From Atopsyche davidsoni (lineage: Eukaryota > Arthropoda > Insecta > Trichoptera > Hydrobiosidae), in assembly GCA_022113835.1 (NCBI GenBank), contig JAILWY010000012.1:10726001-10790000 (forward strand): 64,000 nt of DNA. Direction: 5' to 3'. Shown in pieces: positions 25,085 through 39,396 of this stretch (position 1 is the first letter of the stretch; the number at the start of each line of letters is the position of its first letter). The notes beneath the pieces were generated by a model. It saw only the letters and a list, made by a program, of their open reading frames with translations. It did no database searches and was not told the origin of the DNA. Both the position numbers and the translations under genes were made by a program.

Positions 25085-28000
25085 TTTTAGTATTAATGAT
25101 CGGATGTTGCCATATAAATCATATATAGAAAATCTAAATCTCTTTTTGTGTTAAACATCATTACATTACATTAGTAAAGTTGCCTACATTATTTGGATCA
25201 ATGGGGATCTCAATATTTTTTTTATAAATAAGTTTTACGTTTATTAGTAAAAAAACGTAAGAATCACCAGACACACAATAATATAAATGAAAAGTTTTTA
25301 TGCCTGCCAAACTGAGAAAATGTGGGAGTTCACGTTTGTGTCCTTAGTACGTGATTATAATGCTATTTATTTAAATTTTAACTTTAATGTTAAAGATAAC
25401 TTGATAAATGTTGCATATTTGTGAACATCGCTGTTGATTATTCTATGTTATATATCTTGGGAGCACTCTGAGGATTTATATTATAAAAAATGTTTTCAAT
25501 AGAGCGCTCGCTGCTGAGATTTTTTTTTAATTTAATAAAATAAGACCCGAGAACTGCTCGAGAAAGCAACACGACTAAGCATCACCTATTTGCATAAGTT
25601 TGTTTCAAAATGTCATTTTTGTGCAAAAACTGGATTATTAAGAAAAAAACAACGTCTTTGGCAAAAATACTTTTTTACTTATTATTTACTCTTTTATTTC
25701 GTCAAAGATAAGTATTCACTTTACCTGTTTAAGTTAGAGATTATGTTTTTCTTGCGCGCCTCTAGTATTTATGTTGTATTGTTTTAATTGAGATATCTTA
25801 ACAACTAGAGGAGCATTCAAAAGTATAGAAATAATATAGACACCCGAAAGTAGAAGTTGTACAACTAACCAAGACACAATGCCTTGCAACGTCGCATTAC
25901 ATACTTTGGCAGGTTTCAATGGACTATAAAAGTATTTAAAAAAGTAGGTAATCTTGATAGCCTTTATCTATCTAACAATGTCTATGAAAAATTTGTGCCG
26001 AGAGAAAAATGTTTAGTATTCTTATAAATTAGTATTTGTATTTCATTAGCATGGCATTCATAGCGTTAACAAAGTTTTGAATAAAAATGTAAACAAATTG
26101 CGTAATATCTAATTCCCAGTGAGTTTTGCCCGAGTCGCAGGTCACAGTTTGACTGTTTTACATATTTATCTCTTAGTATTGTTAATATGTTTCTGTATTG
26201 TTTTTATGCAACATTTGAATCTCGCAACAAAGGCGAGATTTGCTTTACGCGGAGTCGTGTATTTTTAACGAAGGTTAAATAGTTCGCCGTTTTTTCCCGA
26301 GTATTTCGTGTGCAGAAACGTACCCGCGACCCGCACTGCCTGTCGAAACTATCCACACATGTATGATACAATACTTATTTTTATAATACAAAATACACGA
26401 GGAATTCAAATGATACGATTAACATTTACCGAAGTCATTTGCATCGGTTCTGATTGATGGCGTGAACCGTAAAATTCCTTTGGGATGCAGCTTGGATTGC
26501 AAATGAATGCTTCGATCATATGCAAGGTGAGCTGTAATGCAAGATTGAGCATCGCGCCTCAGAGAATGTGAGCAAATAAGTGGACTTCTTCTAGAGTATA
26601 ATTTTGTCACCAACCTTGATTGGGTTGATTGAATGGGAGTACAATGCTTTGTAAATTAAATGTTAAATTTATGTCGTAGGATTTTTTAATCGCAATCGTA
26701 GTTATAATGTATGTAAAAAGGTCAAACGTGTCGTAATTAATATGTTTATGATTGACTGGTTGATTGAAGAAGCTACGGGCTCAGGTGCGGGTAAACACAT
26801 GCTATCAGTGCTTATAAAATTGCAATTCATACGTGGGCTAATTATTTTGTATTTTTTTTTATAGAGAACATGCTATTGAAGATTTATTTTTATCGATAAA
26901 TTAGTTTAGCGTTTAAAAGTTGTATGGTCACTACTTAAAATGATATGTGGTAAATTAAATCATACGTTTTCATCGTATAGTGTGGACCTAATTTATATCA
27001 CTAGAGCTTATGGTATTTAAAATTATTTAAATAAAAACTAATAATGAACAGGTGTATCAGAAGATATGAAAAAAATAGGTTTCCATTATTATTACATCAT
27101 TAGCAATTATATTTTGGTCATTGATTGTTTTTTAATGTCTTATATTAGTATCTACAAGCTGATTGACTCAGTGATTTCAAGTGTGTATTAAAATTTATAA
27201 ATTGGATTTAATATGTTTTATTTCTTAAGGTTATATTTTATTAGGAAAAATTAACATTTTTCAAAATGATTTAATTAATGGTGGCCGCATTTCAAATTGT
27301 TTAAATAATAGATTTTTTTTCATATAAATTCAAATTCACATAATTTATCAATAAATATGCATCCTTGATACTAAGCAATATTTCTGCGACTAGATCTTAA
27401 TCTGTTATGGATAAATTGATTGCAATTGCATTACTCTTGTTCAAAATAACTATATTTATTTTGAAGATTGAGTAATTTTAAATATATATTAACAACATTT
27501 CAAAAAAGTAAGTTGAATTTAAATATTTACGAAATTATAATCAAGTCGTGCAACCATTTATGAAACCCAAAACATTAATCTTAAACCGATTTAATGAACA
27601 ACTATTTAATAATACCCTTTTAAATTTAAGTACTTGGGAATAAAGTATGTCTAAAATTATACCGACTCATTTAGGAAATATTTCTAAATAAACAAAGAAG
27701 ATTAAAAAGATAGAAAAATCGTGCAAGAACATCATCAATAAGAATCGATGAGCAAGGAATTTTTAAACGAAACATTTGCTATTAAATTTTTATTTGCACA
27801 GCTAAAATTATGCACAAATACATTTATTTGTATGCGTCGTTCAAAAAGTTAAAAGCCCGTCATTTTACGACACATTACCGATACTCGCAGCTTCCATAAT
27901 ACTTATATTAATAGGTAATAAATGAGGGAGTTACGTTCATTTTGAACATTATAGTAATATTAATCATATTTATTGGAAGCAAAAATAATTAATGAATTGA

Positions 28001-30835
28001 TAAATACTAATACAGCATCATAATCAATAAGACCTAGAAATATTTCATCTCCAGGAAGTAAGGTGCACTATTTAATTATGGTATTTAACACAACGTGAAT
28101 TAATTGGATCCGTCAAATGAATGCCAAATATTATGTATGTACTTAAAAAAAAACATTTTTTTTAATAGCCAAATTGTACTTTTAAAATTAGTTTTGTACC
28201 AATCAGATGATGTGTGGAATAACAACTATTTCATGTGAATTATGAGGATACGATTGGATAATGGCAATTTATCAAAAAAAATACTGAATGAAAAGCGTTA
28301 ATAATGAGTACTGGATCTGAATAAATATGATAGTGTAGATTATATAATGTGGATCCGCAAAGATCACGTGTTATAATAATTTTAAGAAATTTATGTATAT
28401 TTTAGAATGAAATCTAATATTGAGCAGATATATTTTACACATATAGTACATTTGTAGGTATATATTATTTTGACTGAAAAAATATCCCTGTTGTTAAAAA
28501 AATATTTAAAAAATACTGAAAAAGCATGTGAGACTACAGAAACCCTTATTCATTTGATAAGTGAAGTAAAATTTAGATCAAACTATATTTTTTTCTAGTT
28601 AAATTACTACTATAAATTTGACTTATTTAATAGCTAATCACTGACCCTGGGCGTAAACCTCAACACAACTGAATTAAATCTTGATTTTTATAATCGTGTC
28701 ATTATTATTTTAGTATTTCATAAACTAAATAATGACAGATGTGTTTGTGAAATTATATGCCTATGCAAATTTACAGAATCCGTAATTATGTGTAAAAACG
28801 TAAAATATTGCCGGTCGCTCTCATGACTATACGCCGCATCAAAAATAATAATTTAATATGTGAATCGATAATTAAATTTCGGAATAAAAAATATAAATGT
28901 TGTAATATTTTTTGTAACATTTTTAGAATATCCTTTTTTATTTAATTAATTTGATTATTACTTCGAACGGTTGTGGCCTTCGATTTCTTTTATTTTTCTT
29001 CATCAAAATAAATAAAAAAAAGTATCACGTATTTTAAGATGTTTACGTTACGAGCAAAAAACAAAGAAATTCCTTTGAAATATCACAACAATACAACCGC
29101 TTTTGAGGAAACTATGACAGGCTATTAAGCCTACCTAGAATTGCACGACTACTTTCGTATTGATTGTGATGCCAGTCATTAGGTTAAGTGTTTTCCGGGT
29201 AAAATATTTGCCTCTAGTAGGTAAAATTAGCTCTCATATTGTGATGCTCTGCGAGAGGGGTTGTCTCACACCCTCCGTGGTATCAATGCACTACCCCAAG
29301 GGTGGACTGTAGACCACCAACACGAGCTTATAGACCACACATATCTAGGCAAATTTTCATTACATTCATCACTTGGAAGTCGGAGCTAGATATTTTCATC
29401 CAGATTTTAATCGCGTCAGCTAAGTTTTCTTCACGCAGAGTTATAATTTTCTGCTCAAAAGATTAGGTACTATGAACGTTTTTAAAGTGAGTTTTATAAA
29501 GTAGCTCTTAATTTTTTAATAAATACAAAAATAGAGTACTTTACTTTACGTGGGTCGTATCAAAAGGTTGTGTATTACTTTTATACGTGCAGTTCACTTT
29601 TTATTCAAATAATGCCATAACAAATAAATTTATCAAGACTTCAAATATAAAATTAAGATAAGTATAAGACGGTATATAAGCTCATGCGAGTAATTTTTCA
29701 CTGATAGTGATAATTTATAAATAATTTAATCGTTTAAACAATTGTAAAGTTTATTGTTAGCCTAAAATTGAAAAATAAAGTTATACCAAGCTCATCCATT
29801 CCGAGAATTAAAAAAATTCTTTCGATTTTATTGATCTTCATCATCACAGACTAGTCGCTCACCTCACTGCTAAATTCTTGAAAAAAAAAATTTGAGCTCT
29901 TTTTTTATTATTTTTTAAACATGTTTAAATGTTTAATAGCCAAATGTTAAATTTCTGGGTTTACTTATAAATAATCTGCATAACATTACACATTGACATT
30001 TAATTATCAATATGCAATTAATTTAATATGAAGGTTTAAAAGTTTTTGGTGTTTTTAGGATAAGTTAGCTTAATTTTAAATATGTGCTATATTTGAAAGA
30101 TCACAAAATAATGCATTTTGAGCCTTAGCATTAATTTAACCGAAGTGAGTCTGCTGTTAAAGGATTTAGCAGAAGCGTTAGTTGTGCTATGAATGAAATG
30201 AATGGCGTGTATTTAAGGTTGATATGGTTATTTAATATCAATGAATGAAATCTGCACACACAAAGCTTCGTTTTCAGGTGAGTATCTACACAATCATAAT
30301 ATATATCGAGATTTATAGTACACCTTGACTGTATAAGGTACTCGGGTATATTTCCACACGCTTTCACACTGGTCATTTTAAAGGATAACAACTAGCCATA
30401 TTATTCAATTAATTAAAACAAGATTAAAAATAAAATATCATTAATTAAATATGCATTCAAATATTTTATAATTGCCAACACAATAAACATAGCGCTAACA
30501 TACAATATTTACTTACTTTTAAAAAATAAATTTAGCGCATGTCTTCAAGACTTGCCAGTGGTTTTTTTTTGCTACAGTAACAAATCACACCATCAGTATT
30601 CAGCAGAGCCCTCGTAAGTCTGAAACTGATAAATTTTGATGTGTTATCCAAAAAAGAGAGATATCTTTCTTATGCAAACTCTCTAAGAGTTACGGCCATC
30701 ACAACAGATCCACAGAATCCACTTTTTATTCAAACACCATTACAAAAGTATCACACAAGCGTTATCACCCCTTTGATGGTGTCAACAGTAGCAATATTAA
30801 TATTTTTTTGAGTGTTTTCCTCTGTTTGATAATGC

Positions 30836-30890
30836 CAACGGGAAAGGTTGGCGAAACCGGTCACAAATAAAAAACGAACATGTGGAAAAT
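30836..30890 (+). repeat. dispersed repeat family B, copy 1
   Basis: AGGTTGGCGAAACCGGTCAC followed by AAATAAAAAACGAACATGTG. It matches copy 2 at 42594-42648 over about 50 bases with scattered differences. The family is not identified. Confidence 0.6.
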
Positions 30891-31179
30891 CACTCAAGTA
30901 TTTTATTCAAAAGAATGTTAAATTTCTAGTAGCAATATTCGTATAATTTCATACTGTGGCGATAAATTATGAAATGATATTTTTTTTTGTTTAAGTCTAA
31001 AAAATATATTTTTTTTAAAGTGAGAATGAGGTTTTTGGACATTTTTTAGATTAGATTAGATGTAGATTTTTTCTCGTCGTTGCACGAGCGAGCAGTGCTT
31101 AGGGGCGAGTCCCCGGCCGAGGCGAGGCTGCGGCTCGGAGACGCGAGGAGCCCCCCTCCCCCTGCCCCGCCCGGCTCCG

Positions 31180-31252
31180 TATATAAGGCTGGCCACCTCG
31201 GCATCTCGCGTACACCACCCGTAGTCAGTGCTTTAAGATATACGCATCAAAG
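31180..31252 (+). promoter_or_regulatory. TATA promoter and non-coding leader exon of the lectin gene
   Basis: TATATAAG at 31180-31187 sits in a GC-rich block. An initiator-like TCAGT is at 31225-31229, though this is further from the TATA box than the usual 30 bases, so initiation could be nearer 31210. The leader ends GCATCAAAG before a strong GTAAGT donor at 31253. The next suitable acceptor on this strand is directly before the lectin ATG at 35104. A leader exon spliced onto the start codon is a common layout for insect epidermal and cuticle genes. The link to the lectin is inferred. Confidence 0.6.
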
Positions 31253-33272
31253 GTAAGTCCCAGTGAGATCTCATTCATTCCCCAGTGCTCGCAGCCCGGC
31301 CGTTGCGCAAATTCACGCTCAAGTTAAATTATTATCACTATTCCGGAATAAGCCTCCTATTCCCAGGGCCTCGAGTGAACATCGGAAACCCCTAAACTTT
31401 CGTGCTGAGTTAAAACGAGCTTTTAAGTGTGCTACACCGTGTGCTTTAACCAATGTCACTAATTAAAACCAAACTTAATTTAATTAAATTAATTAAATCT
31501 GCAAATATACATTTTAAATGCTTCCGATGCAGCATCGTATACAAATGTAGAATACTCATAGCGGCTCAAGTTTAAAAAAAAAAAAAAATTATTATGGTCC
31601 AAATCTGGTAGACGTTTTTTAAAATTATTTTGTTATAATTATTTCTTGGCCCAAATATTTATTTTAATATCACAAATAAAAGAAAAAAAACGTTTATTTG
31701 CAATTCTTTATATTCGCACGCGATCGCAAACTCACTCTCGGCAATAATTGTTACTGAAATATATTTTTTATGGCGTTACAAGTAAGCGTGTTTTTTTTAA
31801 GCTTACACGTGTAAAAACATCGGCATCCATTGAGTAATAGGCGGGTAATCATTATGCTACGTTTGTACAGGAAAGAGGCGTGGAAGTTTCACGGTCTTGA
31901 GCCTTTAGAGCCCCGAACTGAGGAGTACGGAGGAGATTGAGACGAGAGCCGAGATCCGAGATCCGAGGCAGTAATGACTGTATCGATTTCAAGTGCTTTT
32001 CCCAGCGGCGCCGGCCGCAGGTGCGAGCTCATCCGCGCCCGCCTCTTACGTCACGACTTAATGTGTTAGATAATGATTACTTCTTTGTTGTCCGAGTCCG
32101 TCAACATCTGTGTCAAGAGAGATTGTTACGTTTCACAACCGAACATTGATTTCTACAGCTCACATGGCATGAAACGATTTTCGATAATGTTAATTATTTC
32201 AGTTAACTATGTTAAAAAGCGAGTTTTTTTTTACGTAGTGTAACGCACTCAGTGCTCTCCAAAGCTAACAATATAACAACACATATGTGATATATGTTCT
32301 AGTATGAATGCTTCTAAAAACTAAAAGCTCGAAATTTCACGAGTAGTCAGTCGCGAGTTAAGATTTATTAGTTAGTAAGTACTAAATTCTCGTGTTTGCA
32401 CATTGTTTTATACATGCATTTGAATCGTAAAGCTTTATCTACGGTAGTGTAATTAATAAACATGTTTTAGAATTGTTATATTTGTGAATTAACGCCCGAG
32501 GAATTAACAACGCCTTTTATGTTTCTCACCGAAGTAATTAAATAAAACCGCAGCTTTACAAGTCTATCGGTTTTAATGACTATCTCATGGTTTTTCACAA
32601 TTTTGTTTACCATTATTGAGTAAGTCGACAGGTGTGGTTATAAATGAATTCAAATGTCGTAAACAATAACATTGTTGTAGAGTGCAATAAAATAATAGCT
32701 CGTTATTCGTCTCATTCTTCAATCTGAAAAATAACAATAAAATTCTATTTTCTGACTTTAATGTGTATGTATTATTCTTATTATAATGATAACTAACTTA
32801 TGGTCACAAAATATCGTTTATTGATACGACATAAAACGATGGATATTGCAAAATACTTATTTGACTCGATCTGAGACCTTGACTCATTTTATAAGAGGAT
32901 TTTCATGTAAATGATTTATATTAATCTTTACCTAGACATACATGCCAAATACATACGCGTGACGAAAATAAAGTAATCGGAAAATGCTATTCATAACAAA
33001 TAAATAAAATGCTAAAATCGCCCATTATAAATAAATACTTTATTAAAAGTGTTCTTATGTAACGGTATAAAAATAATTTTAATCGATTCAATATGAATAC
33101 TTATTAAATTAAATCGTGCCCCAATCAATTAATTCTAAAATTATAATGTTAAATTAGATGCTCTACGAAGAGTTATTTATTGGTATTTGATAAGTATTCA
33201 ATTTATTCTATGATTTTCAATATAACCATTTAAATAATTTTGTTGACATCACACACAAACACACACACACAC

Positions 33273-33335
<63 letters not shown>

Positions 33336-35103
33336 TAATATTTAAATACAATACCCAAATACAATATTTAAACTGTACCTATTATATATAAACTAGAAGC
33401 TCTTATGTACACCGAATGAAAAATTGTCTATTCAAGCAAATTTACTTTAGTGTAGAGTGACCTATGAAGTTTTGTTAATTACAACTTATATATTTCAAAC
33501 GAAAATCTATAAATATTTATTAGTCATTGCTATTTTAACGCGTTCATTTACAATAAGTATTTTGTTGCTAATTAAAAACAAAATGATTAGATTTGCAAGT
33601 CATTAATGAAACTATCGACATCGTGGGAAATGCTGTCAATTTTTGAAAGTCAAGATGTTTCTATAATTAGATCGTGATTTGCCTCTCAATGATGACGAAT
33701 TCTGAGATAACTTTTTCAGGTAGGAGAGAACGAAAGTAAAGCGATTAACGCATGTCTAATTTGCGTCACGGACTGACTGTGAAATCTAGCGCTCGAGTTG
33801 CGAATGGCTTTTAATGATAGGTATCTATCTACTTGTGTGTCAATACAACTCCAAATACTTCAAGTTCCAATTATACATTCACAATGTTGACTTTTTCAAT
33901 TGAATTATCTCATAAAAGCTTAATATTGCACAATAATACCTTCTTCGCAAATAACAATCATTACAAAACGATGAAGCTCTCTGCAGTTTAAATACAAACC
34001 CACCGACAGGGAAATGCATAAATAAATCAAGCAGTTTCATCACAGCCGCGTTACGCCATCGAGTACAATACCTTCAACAATTCGACGGTTTTCTATGAAC
34101 ATTTAAAGGTTAAACGTGTTTATTGAGTGAAATAAACGCGATGCTTATTATGGACATCGCGTGCGGCCGCGCCGGAGACTGCACAAACACTTTCTAGCGG
34201 ATTGACAACCGCGTGCGTGGATTCCGGCCGGAACATCGCTCCGCCGAAGTAGGCTACCGTCTCGCAGCTCCTCCTCCTCCTCCACCCCTCGTGGAGACCT
34301 GCCCGAGCTGCTGACGCGGTCTACTCATCGGCTGAGGTGTCGAGCTTCGTCCTCTCTACTCCCGCGAGCCTTTTCACAAGCATTTCGGGAATTTCCAAAT
34401 TAAAGATCAGATTTGCATACAATGCGGCCCCGCGTGGCTCTCTTCCCAATAAGGACGGAGATCTAGATTCGAGATACTCTAACGCTGCACAAATATACAC
34501 AAGAAAATTTTCGTAACATTGTGCTCTCATTCGGCAAATTTCTTACATAACATTTGGGTCAAACTATCAATTTATCTTCCGCGGCTAAATAAAACACTCT
34601 CGATACGGGTCTATCATGAGCGGGCGACTCCGGCGTTAGGACTGAAAAATAATTTATTACGAGTGATTACTCTCGACTCGGACGGGCGCCATCGCTCGGG
34701 GGTATCGTTTCGAGATCTCTCGGGCCGCTGTGAGAAATTATACATTCGGATCGGCCGCGGCAAACTGTTATTATTTATTTAAATATAGTTTCACGCGCAC
34801 TCGTGTCGTTGCCCGCGCTCATAACGAGTAATGTATTTGTTGAAAAGACGAAGCCGCGCATTACCTTCTAACAGAATAACAATAATTTGTGTAACGATAT
34901 TTTGAATGCCCACGGTTAGAATAAGGTCAATTTTAACCACGGCCGATAGCGTAGAATAGCATCGCTTCCCAGCCGACAAAAGAATCTCAATGGAGTGATG
35001 CGCCCTCGCAGGCATTCCCCGCTCCGGCTGAGCTGAATGTAATATGCTACGGATACCGTCAATTTTTTTTCAAGCCCTCTCAAAGCTGGTCGTTTGTCCG
35101 CAG
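31253..35103 (+). other. inferred lectin intron 1
   Basis: Starts GTAAGT and ends TTTGTCCGCAG at the lectin start codon. It contains a CA/TA microsatellite and a GC-rich, CpG-rich block (about 34150-34800) with short frames on both strands but no recognised gene. That block could be an enhancer. Confidence 0.5.
33249..33331. repeat. (CA)n-(TA)n compound microsatellite
   Basis: ACACACA repeats pass into about 55 bases of TA dinucleotides. Confidence 0.95.
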
Positions 35104-38100
35104 ATGAAGCTGGCGTTGCTGGTGATGTGCGGCCTGGCGGCCCTCGCGGCGGGCGCCATCAACGAGATCCGCACCCCGCAGAACCGGCCCGGGCGCTTCC
35201 TCACGCTGCCCGTCGCGCAGAAGTGCTCCGCCAGTAAGTACAGCCTCCCTGCCCGCATCCGAATCACCCGAAACGAGTACCGACAACTGACGATGCAATG
35301 GATCCTCGTTGTTTCTCATTCATTTTTCTTCTATGCAATTTGAACTCGGAGCTCTGAGCCAGAAGTACAAAGTTACAAACGTTGACCTACATATTTATAA
35401 TAAATACAACCCCGAGTGCTGTCGATGCAGACTGTGGAAATTATCAATTCTGAAAATGAATTTCAACTAGTAAAAATTCTCATTTTACTATTGCATATAA
35501 TTCGAGAAGCTTACGAACCGATTGAATACCGTATTAATATTAAAAATTAGCAAATTTCACTTTCGGGTTCCGAGCGTTTCGAAACCGTTATGAATATACA
35601 CAGTGAACCATTACCGAAGTGTTGGTAAAGTGCGCGAAGTAAATGTTGAATATGCCCACTGTGAACTTATATCACCAAATAAAATGAGACAATTTTTTTG
35701 TGTTCAATTCGAGTTCACAACGGTAGTGGAATGTTCTGGACCCAACGCGAATGTATATTTTAAGATAATGATTACTGTGTACAGTGATTTTTCATTAATG
35801 CGGTTTCGTTACCACAATTGGATCGGTAGATATGAAATTTGTATTGAAGAAGCATGATACAAATATAACTTATTGCGTAAGAGTATAAGATAAAGAATTA
35901 CGCAATAGTTCGCCTCTCGTACCCCTTTCTAATTAAAAACCGCATGTTTCTCAGTGTCGCCTGCGAGCGACGACTATGGAGATCACGTTCTTATTCGAAT
36001 AGAGGAAAATCATTATTATCTTAATAGTACGTTATTTGTGAAAATTTTAATTATATTTTAACGTTTTTGATGAGATTTACGATTGAATCTTAGGAATTTA
36101 CTAAAATCGTGCCAGTTAAGAGGAAGGTAGGTACCTACAGACCTGCCTACTATTTTCTTAGTAGTTCATCGACCTTTTACTTTTTAATGCCGATTCCAAA
36201 GGTCGCTTCAAACGAAATGACTTCAGATTATGAGTCATGTGCGATAAACATTTTACATTTAAAAACGCCATAAAAACCCACGGATAGACATATATTATCA
36301 CATCACCATTTTTTAAATTTTAGAGAGCACATTAATTTTACGCAATTAGTATGCTAAAATTACCTGTTATTAATTATATATTTAAGAGATTATTTTTCAG
36401 ACGTTTTGTTTATTTAAGTATAAGATGTTCTGAACGGGGAGATAAGGAAGAGCTGTTGCCACGTGATTAACTCCGATGAAAAAAGTATTTTTCGTTAAAA
36501 AACCATAATAAACCAGTAATTTATTTTGAACGATTGCGTCAATAATTCAACCGTTTGCAAAAACTCTTGGTTTTGTTCTCAACCGGTTTAACGCCTCAGT
36601 TGAGAGGATCGCAGGCGAGCCGCGAGCTGCACAGTGGAGGAGCCCGCGGCCACCAGCTCTGAACTTGGAAAATCTGCAAATCCATCTCATTTGAAATACA
36701 CGTCGCTAATTAAAAATAGTCGTTTAATTTAATGTTTGCATTAGCGAACTAAACAAAAGCTTGATAACGATAAATATCCCTGCCTGTAGTTTTCCTGAAT
36801 TATGTACGCAGGTATTTGGCGAGGAATCCGAAAAGTGAATTTTCTTTATGGATTTTACTAACCCGTTTTGTATATTGAAATATCATGGCCTTGAATTTTA
36901 TTTTTATAATATGTTAATCCAGATAACATTTTTGCATATTATGTAAAAAATATTAACATATTCTGTGATAAAGTTTTTGTTTATTTTACAAACCGACAGC
37001 ATTAAAAAACGAAATAGAAGCGACATAAATTAAGCAATGGTTTACCCCAATTAGGTGGAAAGTGATGAAACAAAATAATGATTAAGAATAAAGTCCCAAG
37101 TATCCACATATTTAATATTAAATATAAGGTTATGTCATGATTTTCCTTTTATGGTTGACACCGTGCGAGTGCACGGACAGCGCAGAGTTAAGTCCGGTCA
37201 CGTCTCGGCGGTCCATCGCGACCTCGATTATTAACTGACATTATTATCCATGGTAATGTTCATCTTCTTACATTCTCTGACCGTACTAGACACCTCCAAT
37301 ACTTGACAATTACTGTAAACATTTCTGTCTCGCCCGACGAAACAAATATTTATAACGATTCCGATATAAAATAAACTCTTACAAAATATGGTTTCCATTC
37401 TGAAGTAAACAGACATTAATCGCTGGTGGTTGATCAGTAAGAGCCTAATAATATATCAATTTTGAAGATTTACTATTTTGATGAAAGGTCTAGTTCTGGT
37501 ATATCACTTTCTAGTACGGAAAGAGAGAAGATGGCTTCCGTCTATACGAGTATTTTTGATTAATTAATTTCATTGAAATTTTAACAGACCCATGACAGAA
37601 TCACGTTGATACACTTACCTTTACCGCTATAGATTAGCAATAGAATTATAAAGTGCTCAATGCGTATAGGACGTGGGTGAAGTTCCACTTGGGGAAATGA
37701 GGGTTTTCGGTTTGCATGGCAGGGGCACCACCGACATCATTAAAGTATGTATCAGCTTATATAGTACATTAGGTTAATCTTGGCTGTGTCCGTTGCGTAA
37801 CATGGTCTGCAGTGCTCTGGAGTTGCAGTTGATTGTTCTCCGTCGCACCGACTCGTCTTGCATCGCGTGACTGCAGATCGTGGGTCAATCATTTGATCAG
37901 ACGCAGACACGAGGAGACAGCTGAATCCTTCACTGTTCCCATAGGCGTGTCGTGCGATTTACACACCTCCGGATCAACGACTCGGTGGATGTTACATCGA
38001 TCGGGCGGAAACTTAGCACGTTTTGTTTAGTAAAGAATATTATAATTGATATTTACAAATACATATTGAATACCCATATGATGCTTATAAAACTGAACCA

Positions 38101-39304
38101 TGAACATATAGCTAAAAATGATCAGTGAAATGGTCACCAACCTCCTCTGAGGAGAGGCACTGGAAGAAGATAAAACTGAGTTTTGGACACAAGTACATAT
38201 TTCTATTAGCAATGATAAAAATATAAAACTGATTAAAGGAAATACCTCACCTGCCTTTTTTTCTTATATGTTAAATGTCTTCAGTTTTCTTAGAAAAAGT
38301 TTGTATATTTTTTTTAAATAAAAATATGTTTTTTAAGTGTAAAAGTAATATGCAGTTATGAATACAACATCTCGACGGAGTTAATGTACCTAATAATATC
38401 CGCTTGCGGTTTTCTCGCGGCACGTCTGATATTATTCAATATCTACTTAAAATAATATTAGATACTAACCGGCTTGGCATGTTAGCAGAAGGTTAAAGAC
38501 TTTTTAAGTTTTAACAAAGATAGAATTTTTTCAATAAAACGTTTTACACAACCGACGAATTAGCTACCAGAACCCTATTTTGTGTTTTTTTAATACAAAA
38601 CTGTAAAAAAAAAAAAACAATTAATAGATATGCATATTCGCAATTTATCGATGTGCTTGTAAATCGTCTTTTATTAATGAGATCGAAATAAATAATTATT
38701 CTTTGTTCGTAGTAAATATTTAACTGTCTCTTGGTGATACGAGAGTATAACTATTCTTATATGTTTTTTGGGTAGTTATTAATTTTCTAGTGGGTATATT
38801 TATGCACGTTCGTATTTATGTAGGTAGTGTTTTAGAAACTCTGCGTCCTGACCATAACATTCGTGATTTGCAAGCCGACGGTCCCTATTGCAGTAATGTG
38901 GCTGGTACTCCTCGTTGAAATGATGCCATGCGAGTTTGTTCCAACATAATTTTATCATCCATTACACACCGCGTTAAAAGATGTATAGGTATGCATATTA
39001 CGATTTCGTCTTGAGTATTTTCATCTCAATATTTTTACCGTGAAGATATTCACGGAACAGGTTTACAAGACCAGGTGTATCTGGAAATTGAACCGAGTGA
39101 CCTTTTCGAAGCGCCGTCGGATACGTGCTTACTTTGATTATTGCATTTACTTAAGCGAACTTGTCAATATTTAATCTAAGAAAGTACGGCATCGCATAAG
39201 GTAAATATAAACACTAGGATTCTAAAAGTTAGCCAGAAATTTATTTTTCCTTTGTATTTACCTAGATAATCTTAAAATACGTTCTCAAGAAAATATATAG
39301 CGAC

Positions 39305-39396
<92 letters not shown>

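Larger units (their letters stand above)
18657..31080. other. 12-kb AT-rich intergenic region
   Basis: No gene is supportable. It contains a TA microsatellite (24986-25084), a diverged local duplication (19970-20069), a perfect hairpin (22507-22539) and one copy of dispersed repeat family B (30836-30890). A strong GTAAGT donor-like site near 18790 follows a 30-codon open frame but has no assignable partner. Confidence 0.45.
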
